A stretch of DNA of 64,000 nucleotides from Dipteris shenzhenensis. Lineage: Eukaryota > Polypodiophyta > Polypodiopsida > Gleicheniales. Positions 41,307 through 54,168 of the stretch are shown one piece after another. The notes beneath the pieces are model-generated. The model did not search any database and was not told the origin of the DNA. It saw only the letters and a program-made list of their open reading frames with translations. The stretch is from assembly GCA_047967505.1 (NCBI GenBank), contig CM106540.1. One strand, 5' to 3'. Numbering within the stretch: position 1 is the first letter of the stretch; each line of letters begins with the position of its first letter. The position numbers were made by a program, and so were the translations under genes.

Positions 41307-44300
41307 ATGGCGGAGCCCCGCCGCGCTTTCTCCCCCTCCCGCCTCCGTCGCCTCATGTCCGACGGCGGCGCCGCCACCGAATGGAAGCTCCAAGCCGAGC
41401 TCGCCGCGCAGCTCAAGCTCTTCCACCGCCGCCAGCCTAATAATAATAGTAGTAACGTCGCTCGTCCGCCCCCGCCGCCTCCTCCGCCTCCGCCTCATAC
41501 AGAGCCCTCTCCGCCGTCCACCCCTTCGCCGCTCTGCCACCTTCCGTTCCCCAGCCGCGCCGTCGACCCCGACAGCGCCTCCGCCGCCTCCCCTCCTCCG
41601 CCACCCCCTCCTCCTTCCTCCGCCCCTCCTCCTCCGCCCCCTCCCCCGCCTCCCCTCCGCCGCCCCACCTTCGCCCCTCCCCTCCTCCTCCGCCGCCCCT
41701 CCGCCCTCCCCCCGCCACCTCCCTCCCGCCACCCCTCCGCCCCGCCCGCTTCCCCTCCACCCCCTCCTCCTCCGTCCCTCCGTCCCCCCGCCCTCTACGC
41801 GACCGTCTATTCATCCCCCTCCTCCTCCTCCTCCTCCTCTCCCTCCTCCTCCCCTCCCCCTCGCTCCTCCCTCCTCCACCCTCCCCTCCCTGCCTCTTCG
41901 TCATCCGCTTCCTCTCCCCAAGTGCGCACCCCTTCCTCCTCCTTCGGTAACCCTTCCCCTGTGCACTCTCTCGCGGGTCAAGAACGCGGCGTGTCTCCCC
42001 GTTCCGATCGTAAATCTGCGAAGGAAGAGCAGCGCCAACTTGACGGACAATATTACGATCGTAAATCTGCGAAGGAAGAGCAGCGCCAACTTGACGGACA
42101 ATATCACGATCGTAAATCTCCGAACCAACGTGACGGACGAAATCAGCAGGAAGTCCAAGCAGGATTAAAGGACGAGAAGGCGGAGATAGAGGAGGTAGCC
42201 ACAGCGGATGAACTTGAGACTGCAGCAAAGCCGAGCCAGTACAATGGCACAGACGCGAGAGCGAGGAGTTTCATCATGGACAGGTTCCTCCCCGCCGCCC
42301 AAGCTGTGGCGGGCGGCGACGCCCAATATGGCAGCATCGCCGCCGCTGCTGCGGCCGCTGCCAGGAGGCGCTCGCAGCGGCGATCCTTGCATCAGCGCAC
42401 AAATTCAGCTTCTGTTGCTCCCATTGCTACCGACAATCCAGACAAATCACCCCTCACCACACCGCCGAGGCAGCCACAATCACAATCACCGCCACAGCCA
42501 CTGAATCCATCAAGAACCAACAGCTTCACATCTCGCCCTGCCGTCCGTTCGGAGCCTCAAGTGGACGACAATACCAAGGGCTGCTCCTCGAATGTTTGCG
42601 GGTTTGGCTTTTTCGGGCTCAAGACTGCGATTGCTCACGCCCATCGCAGAGTAACAGCATCGGCACGATTCATTTCTAAAGCCAAGAACAAAGTATCGCC
42701 ATCTCGTCTTGTGGATCTCATCCACGAGGATACTTTGCCTGGATCGGACGAAGAGGTAAGCTGAGATTTCTTCATACGTCGACGATCAGAGCGAAGTTCA
42801 ACAGGTTCTCAAAGATGGTCATGCGTCCACCGGGTTGCTTGTAGGAGCTGCATTTTTTCTTCTGTCTTAGTGTCATCAAGAAGGCTGTTGTCTTGGAGGA
42901 TTGCCTCCAGATTGCGTCTGCTGCTGTCGGTCGTTGAGCCCGTTTGTGCATTCATTTCTGTCGTGGTTTATTTAGTTTCTGTCCGCATCTCTTCATCTTG
43001 CTGGCTGCTTTTTCAGGAAGCCGTGGTACGAGAGGTAAAGGCGACACTGCAGAGCAGACGGAACCAAAAGAGTGAGCATACACCTGGCTCGACCATTAAT
43101 TCCGGCTCCTCTAGAAACACCAGTTTCAGAATTGACGGTCTTCCACAATGTAACACAAGTTTCTCAGGCAGCCCTGTGTATTACGATCACACTAGTTCCA
43201 GTGTGAAAGCTAGCCCTCCACGTGAGCCGCCTGAAATTGAAGTCGACGAACCTCAGTTCTATGATGCTCTAAGCGCGTTTGATTCCCAGACGTCTACACC
43301 TGGCCGTAATACTCCTTACAGCAACGGAGCGGCTTACGAAGGTACAGGGATGTCGGAGTTGCCAAAGGACTCGGCCGATGATGGAATGATCTTCGCAGAC
43401 GCAGAATCCGGGCGTTTTGAAACACCTTGCGGTTCTGTGAGTGACTGCAGCGTTGCCGAATCAGATACTTGGCGTATCAGGGATGATCGGCAGTCGCTGA
43501 AATCAACCGGCCTGAAGTCATCGAGCCTCAGTCAGAGAGTTGGCAAGGGATTGAAGGTGGAGACTCGCGGCGAGCACGTAGGGATGGAAGATCTGAATGG
43601 TTTTAGCAGCTACCTGGCAGCCGAACAAGGAGTTCCTGCAGACTCTGCTTATCTCGCGGAACTTGAGCCACAGCAACAAAAGTCCAGCAACAGAAGCTTC
43701 TCTAAAACGGAGAGACACACATTCCTGGAAAGCTCTACCTGCAAGATTTCTTCAATCACCAGCCCAGTCACTCCTGTCTTTCCTGCAAAATGCCAAACTA
43801 ACAAATCAAATGGCAGGCTCCGCAAAGCAAGCGGTGAAGTAAAAGCTCCAGCTGAAGGTATGGGTTGGCCTCTTGGGATATCCAGTTACCGTCCAGATAA
43901 ACAAGTCAAATCTGCTCCACCTATGCAAAATTTTGCGGGAGGAGTGAATGTACCCTCGCCTCCATTGCCTCCAGCTCCTTCAGGATCATGGCTACATAAG
44001 GCGATATCGTCCAATGCATCGAAAGGATCATCATTGGCAGCCTTGCATACAGCCAAGGCTGCAAGCTCTGCCAAGAAGAAGCTGGACTTCGCCCAGAATG
44101 ATTCCACAGAGATGAAGTGGGAGGATATGGTGAAGGGCAGCCACGTGCAGCCGGGGCACTTGAGATTTTCGGAGGTGAGCCTCAATTTTTGGGTCTCCAA
44201 AATTTTTGTCTGATCAACCTTTGCAATCCTTGTTGGTTCACTACAATTTTTCTGTGAAGAAGGCAATGGGTCTCCAGATTTTTGTCTGATCAACCTTTGC

Positions 44301-44427
44301 AATCCTTGTTGGTTCACCACAAATTTCTCTGTGATATTCTCTCTAATGAATGTTTCTCTTGCTGATGCAGGAACTTCACCACCGCCATTCTTCGAACCTG
44401 AATTCTAGCAGGCCTTTGATTTTGTGA
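41307..44427 (+). CDS. DUF688-type plant protein, three coding exons
   Basis: Exons 41307-42755, 43017-44174 and 44371-44427; both introns are GT-AG and phase 0 (GAAGAG/GTAAG..TTTTTCAG; GGAG/GTGAGC..GATGCAG), giving 887 residues. Residues about 60-240 are very proline- and serine-rich. Hallmarks of the plant DUF688 family are visible: RARSFIMDRFLPAAQ (about 318-333), a cysteine/phenylalanine patch GCSSNVCGFGFFGLK (about 425), PPLPPAPSGSWLHKAIS (about 798-815), and near the C-terminus KWEDMVKGSHVQPGHLRFSE (about 849-868), which runs into exon 3. Proteins of this family are uncharacterised, mostly disordered and without catalytic domain. The start is chosen because a leader intron would remove the upstream ATG. 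Residues 234-267 hold a 17-residue tandem duplication. Exon joins are predicted, not verified. Confidence 0.75.
42006..42107 (+). repeat. 51-bp in-frame tandem duplication in the DUF688-type gene
   Basis: Units 42006-42056 and 42057-42107 differ by a single T/C change. They encode DRKSAKEEQRQLDGQYY and the same with a final H. A third partial unit (DRKSPNQRDG) follows. The length keeps the reading frame. Confidence 0.95.
44191..44335. repeat. 77-bp tandem duplication within intron 2
   Basis: GGGTCTCCA..ATTTTTGTCTGATCAACC occurs at 44191 and 44268, both with CTTTGCAATCCTTGTTGG and TCTGTGA. It lies between the exon 2 donor and the exon 3 acceptor. Confidence 0.9.
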
Positions 44428-46667
44428 GAGGTGTGCAGCTCTGAAATCGAATATAGGCAGATGCATTCTCAGTATCCTTCGAAAAGTGTGCATCTGCATC
44501 TTGATAAGACTGGAATAATGGACTATATTTGCTTCCACTATACACATGTAGAGGACTTTTGGTAGGTCTCATTACCTAAGCAGAGCCCTCATATAGGAAC
44601 AAGAACCCTCACAGCAAGAACTTTGTATAGTTTGTATAGCAATCTATTATGCAATTGCTCTAAAACTAGCATACAATGATCCAGGCTAGTTTCAAGAAAC
44701 AACCATTTCCAGAGGACCTTTTGTCTGTAGAGGTATATTTGAGCAGGGTTTCCCTAGAAGCCAGGAAACCTCAACCGGGTAACCTTGTATAGCAGAATAT
44801 TAAAAGCAAGCTCAATATATTTCGAGTGGCCTGATCTGCAAGGTGGGTTTGATGCAGATTTCAGTATTAATTCTCGTGAATTACTTTATGGCAATGCGAG
44901 GCTTTTATTGAAGAACCTTCTGTAATGGATCTCTACCAATGTAGCAAGCTGCGAACGGTGCTATGCATCAGATAGTGATGCTTAATTTTCCAGATGTTCT
45001 GTAAAATCCGGATGAATTATTATTTTATATAGGGGCCTTTAAAACAACTAAAGTCTGAATTTGTACATTGGATACATTCTACTCTTACAAAGATATGTAT
45101 TACATTGTATAGGGGCCATAAATAAAAAGGATCTGGTGGAATCTGATCAAAGGCGTATGTGACTGGATAGTTGTGAAACTGAAAGGAGAGGAAAAATAAA
45201 TAAGCATGCCACCTGGCCTTGAATTTCTTCATAATATGTTTGGACACCCAGCCGCCTTCTCGAACAACCATTTTTTCCACCCTTTTTTGGGCAAAAGTAA
45301 TAGGTGTATAATTATGAAGAGGCTTTGCAATCCAAAGTATTTTCGAAGGTTTTTGGGCGAAAGTCAGGTGCTGTGAGGGTTCTTTGCAATACAGAGTATT
45401 TTCTAAGGTTTGTTTTCTCTAGTGTTGCAATTATATAGCGTAGTTGGGTGTTATGCCAGCATAAATGTTTGTACTTTCACATTTAATCAAGCATCTGTGG
45501 CCGTTAAAGGCTATTGTGTAACTTGATTTATACCCACCTCTCCATGCCTTAGACGGTTGGAAAAGTTGGGGAAGTCGGCCTCTCCCCCTTGAAAAGTGGC
45601 TCTTGACCACTCGGTTTGATGAGGAGGATAGGCCTCCTTCCCCCCTTTCCCTATTCCCTGAATCTTGGAGATCTGAGGGCTTTCATTGCCTTACCCAAAC
45701 ATCATGGGAACCAATGTTTCTTGGCCGGCCACCTGGCTGAACATGGTCTTCTAATTCGGTAGCTCATGGTCTTGGATACTTGACACATGCCAGATGACCA
45801 AAATCAAAAGTTAGCCATCAAAGTAGATCATTCGCTTGTGACCTGGTCACCATCAATTTGACTATTGATGGATCGATTGAATTGATTAATGTTAAATCTG
45901 GCCATCAAATTGGCTATGATGGCTTGATCAAATTGGCCATTGATTTAGGCCATCAATCTAGCAATCAATCTTCCAAACGCCCTACATCATTTTACATCAA
46001 GCCCTCTAGAGCTATTTTTTCAAGTTCATATTCCTTTTGATTGGTCTTTTGGAGGGGTTCTATTATGGACGTTCGTTGGATGTCGTCATTGTGGGTGGCA
46101 CAAATTTGCACCAATGTAGGTTAGTGTACATTTTCCACCTTGTTTTACTTGCATCACACTTATAGCATATTATGATGGATAAAAACTTGAGAATAAATTG
46201 CCCTACATTTTGATTACATGTTCTTTCTTGTAAATGTGAAATGGTTGCCTTTGGACAAGGGTTACATACCAAGGGGGTGTCTTATTAAAAAACCCTACAT
46301 GGAATGTGTAAATATTCAAACCATTACTCACATTAGGTTCTTATATATGTTCTCTTTATCAAATTTTTAATTTTGTGATTTTGTGAAATAAAATAGCTAT
46401 ATTGTATGTATGTTTTGTCAGTCTTTTAGATTAGAAGTCTAGATATGTTGAACCCACATCGGCATCAACATGGCTATTGAGAGGGTAACCAATGATTCGA
46501 GAAGAAATAGTTGGAAATCATGATGTTGATTTATGGAAACAATTGAAAACCACTATGCGAACATTTGATAACATAGATTTGAAGAATCACACACATATAT
46601 TCTACTTTTCAAAAGATATTCTATTAATGGTCAAATAGACACTTGTATTTTACTCTCTAATAAATAT
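44428..46667. other. 3' flank and intergenic, no gene recognised
   Basis: The first few hundred bases are probably the 3' untranslated part of the DUF688-type gene. Further right only small internal repeats occur: TTTGCAAT.C..AGTATTTTC near 45330 and 45390, and CCATCAAATTGGC-like units at 45830-45970. Confidence 0.4.
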
Positions 46668-46940
46668 AAATAAATAAATATACATACATACACGAATGTA
46701 CACATGCATGTGTGTGTGTAAGCACCATTGAAGAAGGAGAACCAAACCTTAAGAAGAAAGGTCTTCTTCTCATGAGAATCACATGAATTTAACATCCCCT
46801 TTTCTTGTAATACAAATACCTTTGGATAAGAAAAAATAGATTTTAGCTTTGAAATCCATCTAAATAAAAACAATTATTCTTTGAAATCCATCATGTACAT
46901 ATGTATGTATGTATGTTTGCATGCATGCATGTATGTATAC
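46668..46940. repeat. Two simple-repeat patches
   Basis: TAAA/TACA/TGTG-type tetra- and dinucleotide runs at 46668-46720, and GTAT/GCAT runs at 46893-46940. Confidence 0.8.
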
Positions 46941-46984
46941 TCTGAAATCGAACATCATTCTTGAACTTTATAGCCACTAGTGCC

Positions 46985-48190
46985 ACTCCTCCATGACCTT
47001 ATGGGGAGAATGGCACTAGATCCATTGAAGCTCTATTAGGAGCCTTTCTTCCCAAGGGGCTATGAAAAAGGTAAAACAATTTGCCTCGATCTTGTTCATA
47101 GATCATCCAATCAAACAACATCCACATCAATTGAGCACCAAAGTACATAATCGGTCAGAAAGTAATAAGTATATAAAGAAGTACAACGTCTTTAATCAAA
47201 ACTCATAATTTGCAAATATTTCTCTCAAGTACATATATGGTCCATGGTTTCAATACAAATTTGTCCATATTTTGCAATTATATCTGTTTTTTTCTTAGAG
47301 ATAGACCAAGGTAGTAAATCAAGGGAAAGTACATAACATTCATCTTTGGTTAAGCAAGACTCACCTTGTGAATAGTAGTGGTGTTTATGAACACTTTAAT
47401 AGCTTTTACATTGTTGAGACTTGCATTTCAAGAGATTTGGATTGAGTGAGACTCATCTTGTGAACCTTAGTGGTGTTTATAAATACTATAATAAATTTTA
47501 CATTCTCAAGACTTGCATTTCTAGATTTCCAAACCTAAGGAGAATCTTCCATGCCTAATCAAATGATCCACTGGTATGTTGTGAATCTTGGTGGTGTTCA
47601 TATACTGGTCATAAACACCATTTTAAAAACTCAAAAGTACAATTGATAATCATGAATTCACATTCACATTGTATTGAATCCAAAACTTGCAAACAAACAT
47701 GAGAAATCTACAAGACAAACATTTATCATGCACCTCCAATATTTCGACTAATAGGCTTCATTGTAAAAGGAGAACTTTACATCTACATGGATTGCTCATA
47801 GCAAAGACAAAAAAACACGATTTTCTTTAAAACTTAACAATTGGTTGATGCACAATTGAAAGCTGTGAAATTAGACATAGTTCTAGCAAAATTCTCACTT
47901 TTTATAGTCTGCTTGGGGAGAATGGCACCAATGCCATTCTGTTGGGGAGAATGGTACTAGAGCCATTGAAACTCTATTAGGAGCCATTCTTCCCAAGCAA
48001 TTATGGAAGAAAGTAAGAATTTTGATTAGTAATGAATGTAATCAAAACTCATAGTCTACAAATAACTCCTCTCCTACATGTATATATCATATATGGCTTC
48101 AACACAAATCCGCCCATATTTTGCAATATCTATTTTCGTCATGGAGTCATACCAAGGTGCAATATTAGGCGGAAATACATAACAAACATT
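46985..48190. repeat. Direct repeat pair, ~330 bp, about 930 bp apart
   Basis: Left copy about 46985-47330, right copy about 47920-48190. Both contain GGGGAGAATGG.ACTAGA.CCATTGAA, CTCTATTAGGAGCC.TTCTTCCCAAG, AATCAAAACTCATA and CCATATTTTGCAAT. Between them a ~100-bp unit (AGACTCA.CTTGTGAA, then TAGTGGTGTTTAT) is tandemly duplicated at 47365-47540. Origin unknown. Confidence 0.7.
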
Positions 48191-50772
48191 TGGCTATGCA
48201 TTTGTATTTCATTGCTATTGATAAACCCCACTAAATTGCCATACTGAACATCACCCTTCATAGAGATACTTGGGTCCTCTTAGATGGAATACTTCTTTAG
48301 CCTTTAATGAATCTACACAATCTTTCCAATCTCTATATGATTAGTTGCCACCTCCATAATGAAGAATAGTAGTCCCTCTCTTGAGGCACAACTTAAAGAT
48401 GCAATCCCGATTGTACTGTCAGGGTATCTCCTCCACACATTCACATCTTTGAGTCTTCTTGATTACCTAACCAACAATACTTGCACCATGTTTTGCCTTG
48501 ATTGTAGAAATCACATTGAAGCCCCCATCAATTACTCTAGTTGGGCACTTAGGAGCACTAAACAATGTATCCAACTCGACTTCCATAGAGCATTTAAGAG
48601 AGCAAGGTGGAGTATTCACCTCAATATTTTTACTTTCATTTTGTTGTCAAGGGGTAAGGAAACTAGATTTAAGATTACAACCTCAAGGTTAGTAGGCTCT
48701 ATGGACGTCTTTAAAGATTTTGCAAAGTCTTTATAAATAATCGTCTCTAAGGTAACCATAGAAGATGTTGATATGGATGAATCCAAATTGAAGTGGCTAT
48801 TTCCCTCTACATTCAATTGCTCATCCATTGGAATTAGAAATTATGTATTTCTTTGGGCATCAGTAATCAAGGCACTGAAATTAACATAAGTGTATTATGC
48901 AACACCTTACCTCTAAGAAGCCCTTCATTGATAAGAAAAACATGAAGAACTTCATGTCTATCTTCTACAAAATTTATCTACACTTACCTTATGGCAAATG
49001 ATTGGATTGAAAACAATATGATTTTTAAAAAAGGATAGTTGAGACTACAAATGAGAGGATACGATAAAAAGATATCCAATAACCACATGTGATAAGGACA
49101 CACAACAAAGGGCATCTATGAAAGATAAAAGGGTGTCTAAGAATAGCATAGAGAAAGACAAAAGAGACCATCTACAAAAGGTGTCAGAGAAGGCATGTGC
49201 GAATAGCTTGAGAGAAAGGTGTCCAAAATAGAAAGATGTGGTGGAAGGGAGGATGGGACAAGATACCCATTCGAAAAAGTTTGAATGTCTAAAAATAGCA
49301 TAACGGTTATGATAAAATGAGTATGGCCACCATATTAAATGGGCTACCTCAAATTTGAAACTTAATTAACATTACATTATGTAAAACTTTGATATACATT
49401 TAAAATTAAGTAGTGGGTTTGATAAAAGAGCTAATGGATTAAGATATTTGTATTGCAAGAGGTATCCACTTCAAATAATCTTTTCATACATCATTAACTT
49501 TCCTTTCCATTAGCACATCGACTTTCCTTTTTTTATTCCTTCACTTTCCTCTTCACCATCATTGACATACCTCTTCGTGGAGGGTGAGAGATGAACATTT
49601 TCTTCTCCTATTGAATTTGACTCTCACTTGCCTCTCTACTTCTTGGTATCCTCAATTCCTTGCAATCTTGATAGACTACCCATCTATGTTCTTTTCTAGG
49701 CCCCTTTACCTTTGTAAGCTCTACGGTTTTGTCCTTTACCTGAGTATAGAACTGATGTACGACCTCCATTTTTTCCTTTTTTCTTTAAAGTTCTTTTGGT
49801 TTATCAATTGTACTGGTTGAGTCAGCTATAATTAGAACTTCAAGTGGTTATCTTACGTCTTGTAAGACATAGTACAAGAAAAAGTTCAGCCTTTGTATTT
49901 TTGCATAGGTCTAACCCTAAAATACTACTTGCTCTTTTTCAACGGCTTTGCCAAATTCCAGCAAACAGTTTGAAATCCTTGCAATCTTGCTTGTTTGACA
50001 AGTCAAACTAGTTTCCCTTGATAAATATCATGTGCATAAGATGCCTTTCAAGAGTTTTAATAAGACCCATGTGTTGCTCTCCATTTAGTCTCCTTGACTT
50101 TCTTTACAAGAACCAAATTATCCAATTGCATGCTTCTGATAGAATCCCAAACCCAAGATTTTTGTGGCATGATCAACAAATTCTTTTTTTTTTTAAACTT
50201 TGGTTATGTGGCTATGGAAAAAATTTGTTGCTTTATAGGATCCAAGAACTAATCTTCACTTGGCTCCTACAGCAACAAAGAATTTTTCTTGGCATAGCAA
50301 AAACAAGTTTTTTTCTTAGCATAACCTTCAATCATTTTCTGTCTTTTTGTGGCACAATTGGCAAAAAAAAATCATGCCACATTGCCAAAAAGTGATCTTT
50401 GAAAAACAAAGATAACTTTTTGGCACTTGCTACTCTCAGAGCTAGGAACTGATTGTCACTTGCCTGATGCAATCGTGTTAGCTGTAAATCAAATCAATGA
50501 CAAGGCAAGCTTTTAGCTAGCATGGGCAGTCAATAATTTGAAATTTTGACCTTTTTAGCCAAACCTTTAGAATTTTGATAGCGTCAACCATTTGGAGTAT
50601 GCTTTTGGTAGTCCTTACATGATTGCAATGCTTAGGGAATTGGGAGGGCGAAATTGTTCCATTGGCTCTTTTTTGTCATATTTGTCATGACCATCAAGCT
50701 AAGATTCTTGGTTGTTATTGAACATGCTTTGGCTTGGATCTATCTTTTCAAACATGAGTACTGAAAAAGCTA
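48191..50772. other. AT-rich, no gene recognised
   Basis: Open frames are short (the longest, 48359-48736 and 50018-50395, are 125 codons each) and match nothing I recognise. Confidence 0.35.
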
Positions 50773-51081
50773 TGATGTGCCTAAACTAATCTTATGTGAA
50801 TGAATCCTAAGTACACACATGATGAACATCTAGACTAAATAAGAATAGAATCAAGCTCAATTAGGTTAAAAGGTTGAGATTATACTCATAAAGAGACTTG
50901 AGAGCTTGCATGTGTTGTAGCATGAAAGTGATATCCCTTTTATCATAGTGGAGCACATACATGCATTTCTTACTCACATGTGGGATAAAGCTTCCTTGCC
51001 ATGTGGCATCATGCTCTTATCTTCATAGCTTTACTCATACCTTGTTGTCATCTTGTGCTTGTGGCACCATAGATCTCAACA
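50773..51081. repeat. Left member of a ~305-bp direct repeat pair
   Basis: Shares with 53268-53571 the blocks TGAATCCTAAGT.CACA, ACTCATAAAGAGACTTGAG, CTCACATGTGGGATAAAGC, TTCCTTGCCATGTGGCATC and ATGCTCTT. Begins TG and ends CA, as LTRs do. No convincing primer binding site follows. Confidence 0.75.
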
Positions 51082-51997
51082 TCTCCTCTTGGTGCCATGA
51101 TGTATAGGCTATTGTAAAGTGGTAAGATGTCACCTCCTTTTAGTGTAGACATTGTTACATTAGAGTGGGGTATGACAACACGTTAATACCTCCTCTAGGT
51201 GCTTGAAAAGCTACTCTCAGATGGTCAAGTTTGATAAAAGAAACTAGTTCTGCTCATGTGGTGACCTTTTACGAACCTTTTACAACCATGGGCTAAGTTG
51301 TTAAGTCTCATTGGTTGCCTCTTTGCTTTAGAGATGTGAGTCACTAAGTTCTTCTCTTTGCTTGATGAAGACTCCTTGGTGTTGGCTTTGCGCTTGTTCT
51401 TTCCTAGTCTTGCTCTCTTTGGCATGTGCTCCTCTTTGGATTCACTATGGATTTTTTGTATTTCCTTTGGCTCTTTGGTAATTACTTTGATGTGGATTTG
51501 ATGCTCCTTGTAGCGTAAAGATTTGCTATGTTTTTATAGTGTTGAGTCATGATAGGTTGAGTAGTTCTACCATTGGAGACTACCTTGTGGTTGATCTGCA
51601 TTTCTTGTGTGATGTCGTGTATGCTTGTTTTGGTTGTTTGTGTTTGCCTTGCCTTTGATTATGTGCTACTCATTTCTAAGTCTACCAACCACATAGTAGT
51701 TGCATTAATAATCTGCTTACAGAGCTTAGTTGTAGTTATCACTATGGTAGTCTCTTGATTACTTGTTGTCTCAGCCACTTTTTTGCTCCTTATAGGCTTT
51801 ATCTTTGCATAGGTAGTAGTCATAGCATTGTCATTGATGCACATTGCTTGTGGTTCTAGATAGGCTGAGATTAGGTTATAGCTTTGGAAAGAATAGGATA
51901 GGATAACTTTTTGTCTCACATAAAGGATAGGCGGAGTAGAACTCAACTAAAGCAGGTAGATGAATAGGAGACACTTAGGAAGGAACACTAATGAAGG

Positions 51998-51999
<2 letters not shown>

Positions 52000-52048
<49 letters not shown>
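52000..52048. repeat. (CT)n microsatellite
   Basis: About 24 uninterrupted TC/CT dinucleotides. Confidence 0.95.
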
Positions 52049-52050
<2 letters not shown>

Positions 52051-52057
52051 GGGTCTC

Positions 52058-52190
52058 TCTCTATGGGTCAGGTCGAGACCGAGGAGCACTTTCTTTGTAT
52101 GTGTCCCACCTACTATGAGATCCGAGGGTGCTACCATTGCCTTTTTCAAGAGGGACACGGGTTTTGGCCCACTCTCACAACTGATCCACT
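52058..52190 (+). pseudogene. Possible LINE-type ORF2 tail scrap
   Basis: Reads VETEEHFLCMCPTYYEIRG. The pattern ETEEHFL.CP.Y..IR resembles the cysteine-rich tail of non-LTR retrotransposon reverse transcriptases. Too short to be firm. Confidence 0.25.
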
Positions 52191-53267
52191 TCCACGAATA
52201 TTGGGCTGTACGTGATGGACATGCGGAGACAAAGAGAGACACTACTGCAATGGATCAGAGAGCAGCAGGATGCGACCACCACGTCATAAGACAATGAGGT
52301 GGATCGAGCGCAAAGACAGGTCACTGACTTCTTCTACGCATTTGAGTCAGCTCTAGGGCACTCGAGAGTAGAGGAGGAGGAGCTAGCTAACATGAGAGAG
52401 AGATGGGTCAATAGAGGGAGTCGGCACGACACCACTACTGGACAAGGGACACGGGGATCTCACATGTGATAGGAGACTAGAGCACACACAATTGAGGTTT
52501 GACCTATCTCATCTCTCCTCATAGGCGACCGACAGAGACGTGGCATTACACTTGACATAGCCCATCGGATCCAGAGATCGAGGAGACCACGCCCCCCACC
52601 ACAGTGCTAGACAGCTCGACAGATGCAGGTACGTGAGCTCTTTGCATCACACTAGAGAGCTATCACAGAGCTTGGATACATGGATCCAGATCATGTTATT
52701 GGAGCATTAGCCCTAAGCGCTTGACATGCCTCACTCATGTTACACACTATTTGGCTTTTCTAGCCTGACTTGATATGATGTACTACATTAATATTTCAGT
52801 TTATGTGTTTTCTAGTACTCAGCAAGGGCCTTAGCGAGCCCTTCGGTCTAGCCCACAGTGGCTTGTATGAGTTTACATTGATTCCGCACTTTTGTCCCAT
52901 AGGCCCGCGAGGCCTCCCATGGACGTTAATATATCTTTCTTTCTTTCTTCTCTCTCTCTCTCTCCCCCCTCAAAAACATACAATCTCTCACAACTCACAA
53001 GCTCTCAGACATTGGAACACACACAAAACCATAATATCTTTCTCACAATGAAAAATTGAATTTACAAACAAAGAATGTCACAATAATGCTCACACTATCT
53101 ACATTAAGAAAGCTCACTCGATCGCTCATCAAACACTATGCCTCAATGAAAAGCATGACGACTAGGATCTGATTCCATATTTAAAACATGGGTACCTCAA
53201 GATCAGTGATGTGCCTAAACAAATCGAAGGATCAGTGATGTGCCTAAAACATGGGTATCTCAGGACA

Positions 53268-53571
53268 ATGGTGTGCTTAAACAAATCGAAGGAAGTGGAT
53301 GAATCCTAAGTGCACATATGATGAAGAGCTAGGCTAAATAATCACAGACTCAAGTTCAATTATGTTACAAGGCTAAGTCTTGTACTCATAAAGAGACTTG
53401 AGCGCTTACACAAGCATTATTTCCTGAAAGTAAAATCCCTTTTATAAGAGTGGAATAAATACTTGCATTTCTTGCTCACATGTGGGATAAAGCTTCCTTG
53501 CCATGTGGCATCATGCTCTTGCCTTCATACCTTGCCCTTATCTTGTGCTCGTGGCACCACAACTCTTAACA
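53268..53571. repeat. Right member of the ~305-bp direct repeat pair
   Basis: Partner of 50773-51081. Its left edge is preceded by two extra short copies of GTGATGTGCCTAAA (about 53206 and 53234), so small local duplications occurred there. Confidence 0.75.
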
Positions 53572-53820
53572 CTATTTTCCCATGTACTATTTTGTTGCTT
53601 CACCTCTATTTGATTTTTCTTTTTTGCATATATATGGGTAAGAATATTGACAATGAATGTCGATCAATTACCAGTAACAACCAGGTGTGTATATGCACTC
53701 ATGCATTAGTCAATCTTGTATTGAGAAAGTGGAGTTTACAAGCCTTAACCCTTGAGTTTTTCTATTGTGAGAAAAATTAGATCCTTAGTAGCATCACTAT
53801 TCATTATTTGTACCTTGTTG

Positions 53821-54168
53821 TTGGCAATCAGTCTTTTTCTTAGGTCAAATAGTGCTTTAGTGTTATTGCAATACTTCAGTATATACCTTGAATGGCATCT
53901 TGGGTGGAGTTGAGGATGTGGAAAATCAAGAAGGTTGGGAACTTAGCTCTTTAATAAATTGAATGCTTGTGATAAACTTTATTTTATATCTTATTTGGCA
54001 ATCAATCTTTTTCTCAGGTCAAATAGTGCTTTAGTGTTATTGTAATACTTCAGTATATACCTTGAATGGCATCTTGGGTGGAGCTAAGGATATGGAAAAT
54101 CAAGAAGGTTGGGAACTTGGCTCTTTAATAAATTGAATGCTTGTGACAAACTTTATTTTGTATCTTAT
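53821..54168. repeat. 174-bp tandem duplication
   Basis: Units 53821-53994 and 53995-54168 are nearly identical (TTGGCAATCA, CAAATAGTGCTTTAGTG, GAATGGCATCTTGGGTGGAG). No coding frame. Confidence 0.95.

Larger units (their letters stand above)
51082..53267. other. Interior between the 305-bp direct repeats
   Basis: About 2.2 kb without a retrotransposon domain. Contains the CT microsatellite, the LINE-like scrap, and from 52200 to 52680 a GC-richer block of unknown origin. Could be the interior of a non-autonomous LTR element. Confidence 0.3.

Noticed and set aside
41437-42228. 263-codon minus-strand Gly/Arg-rich frame
   Set aside because: It is the complement of the proline-rich CCTCCT tract of the DUF688-type exon; stop-free by composition only.
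48359-48736. 125-codon plus-strand frame
   Set aside because: No recognisable family, low-complexity neighbourhood, and overlapping frames; not distinguishable from chance.
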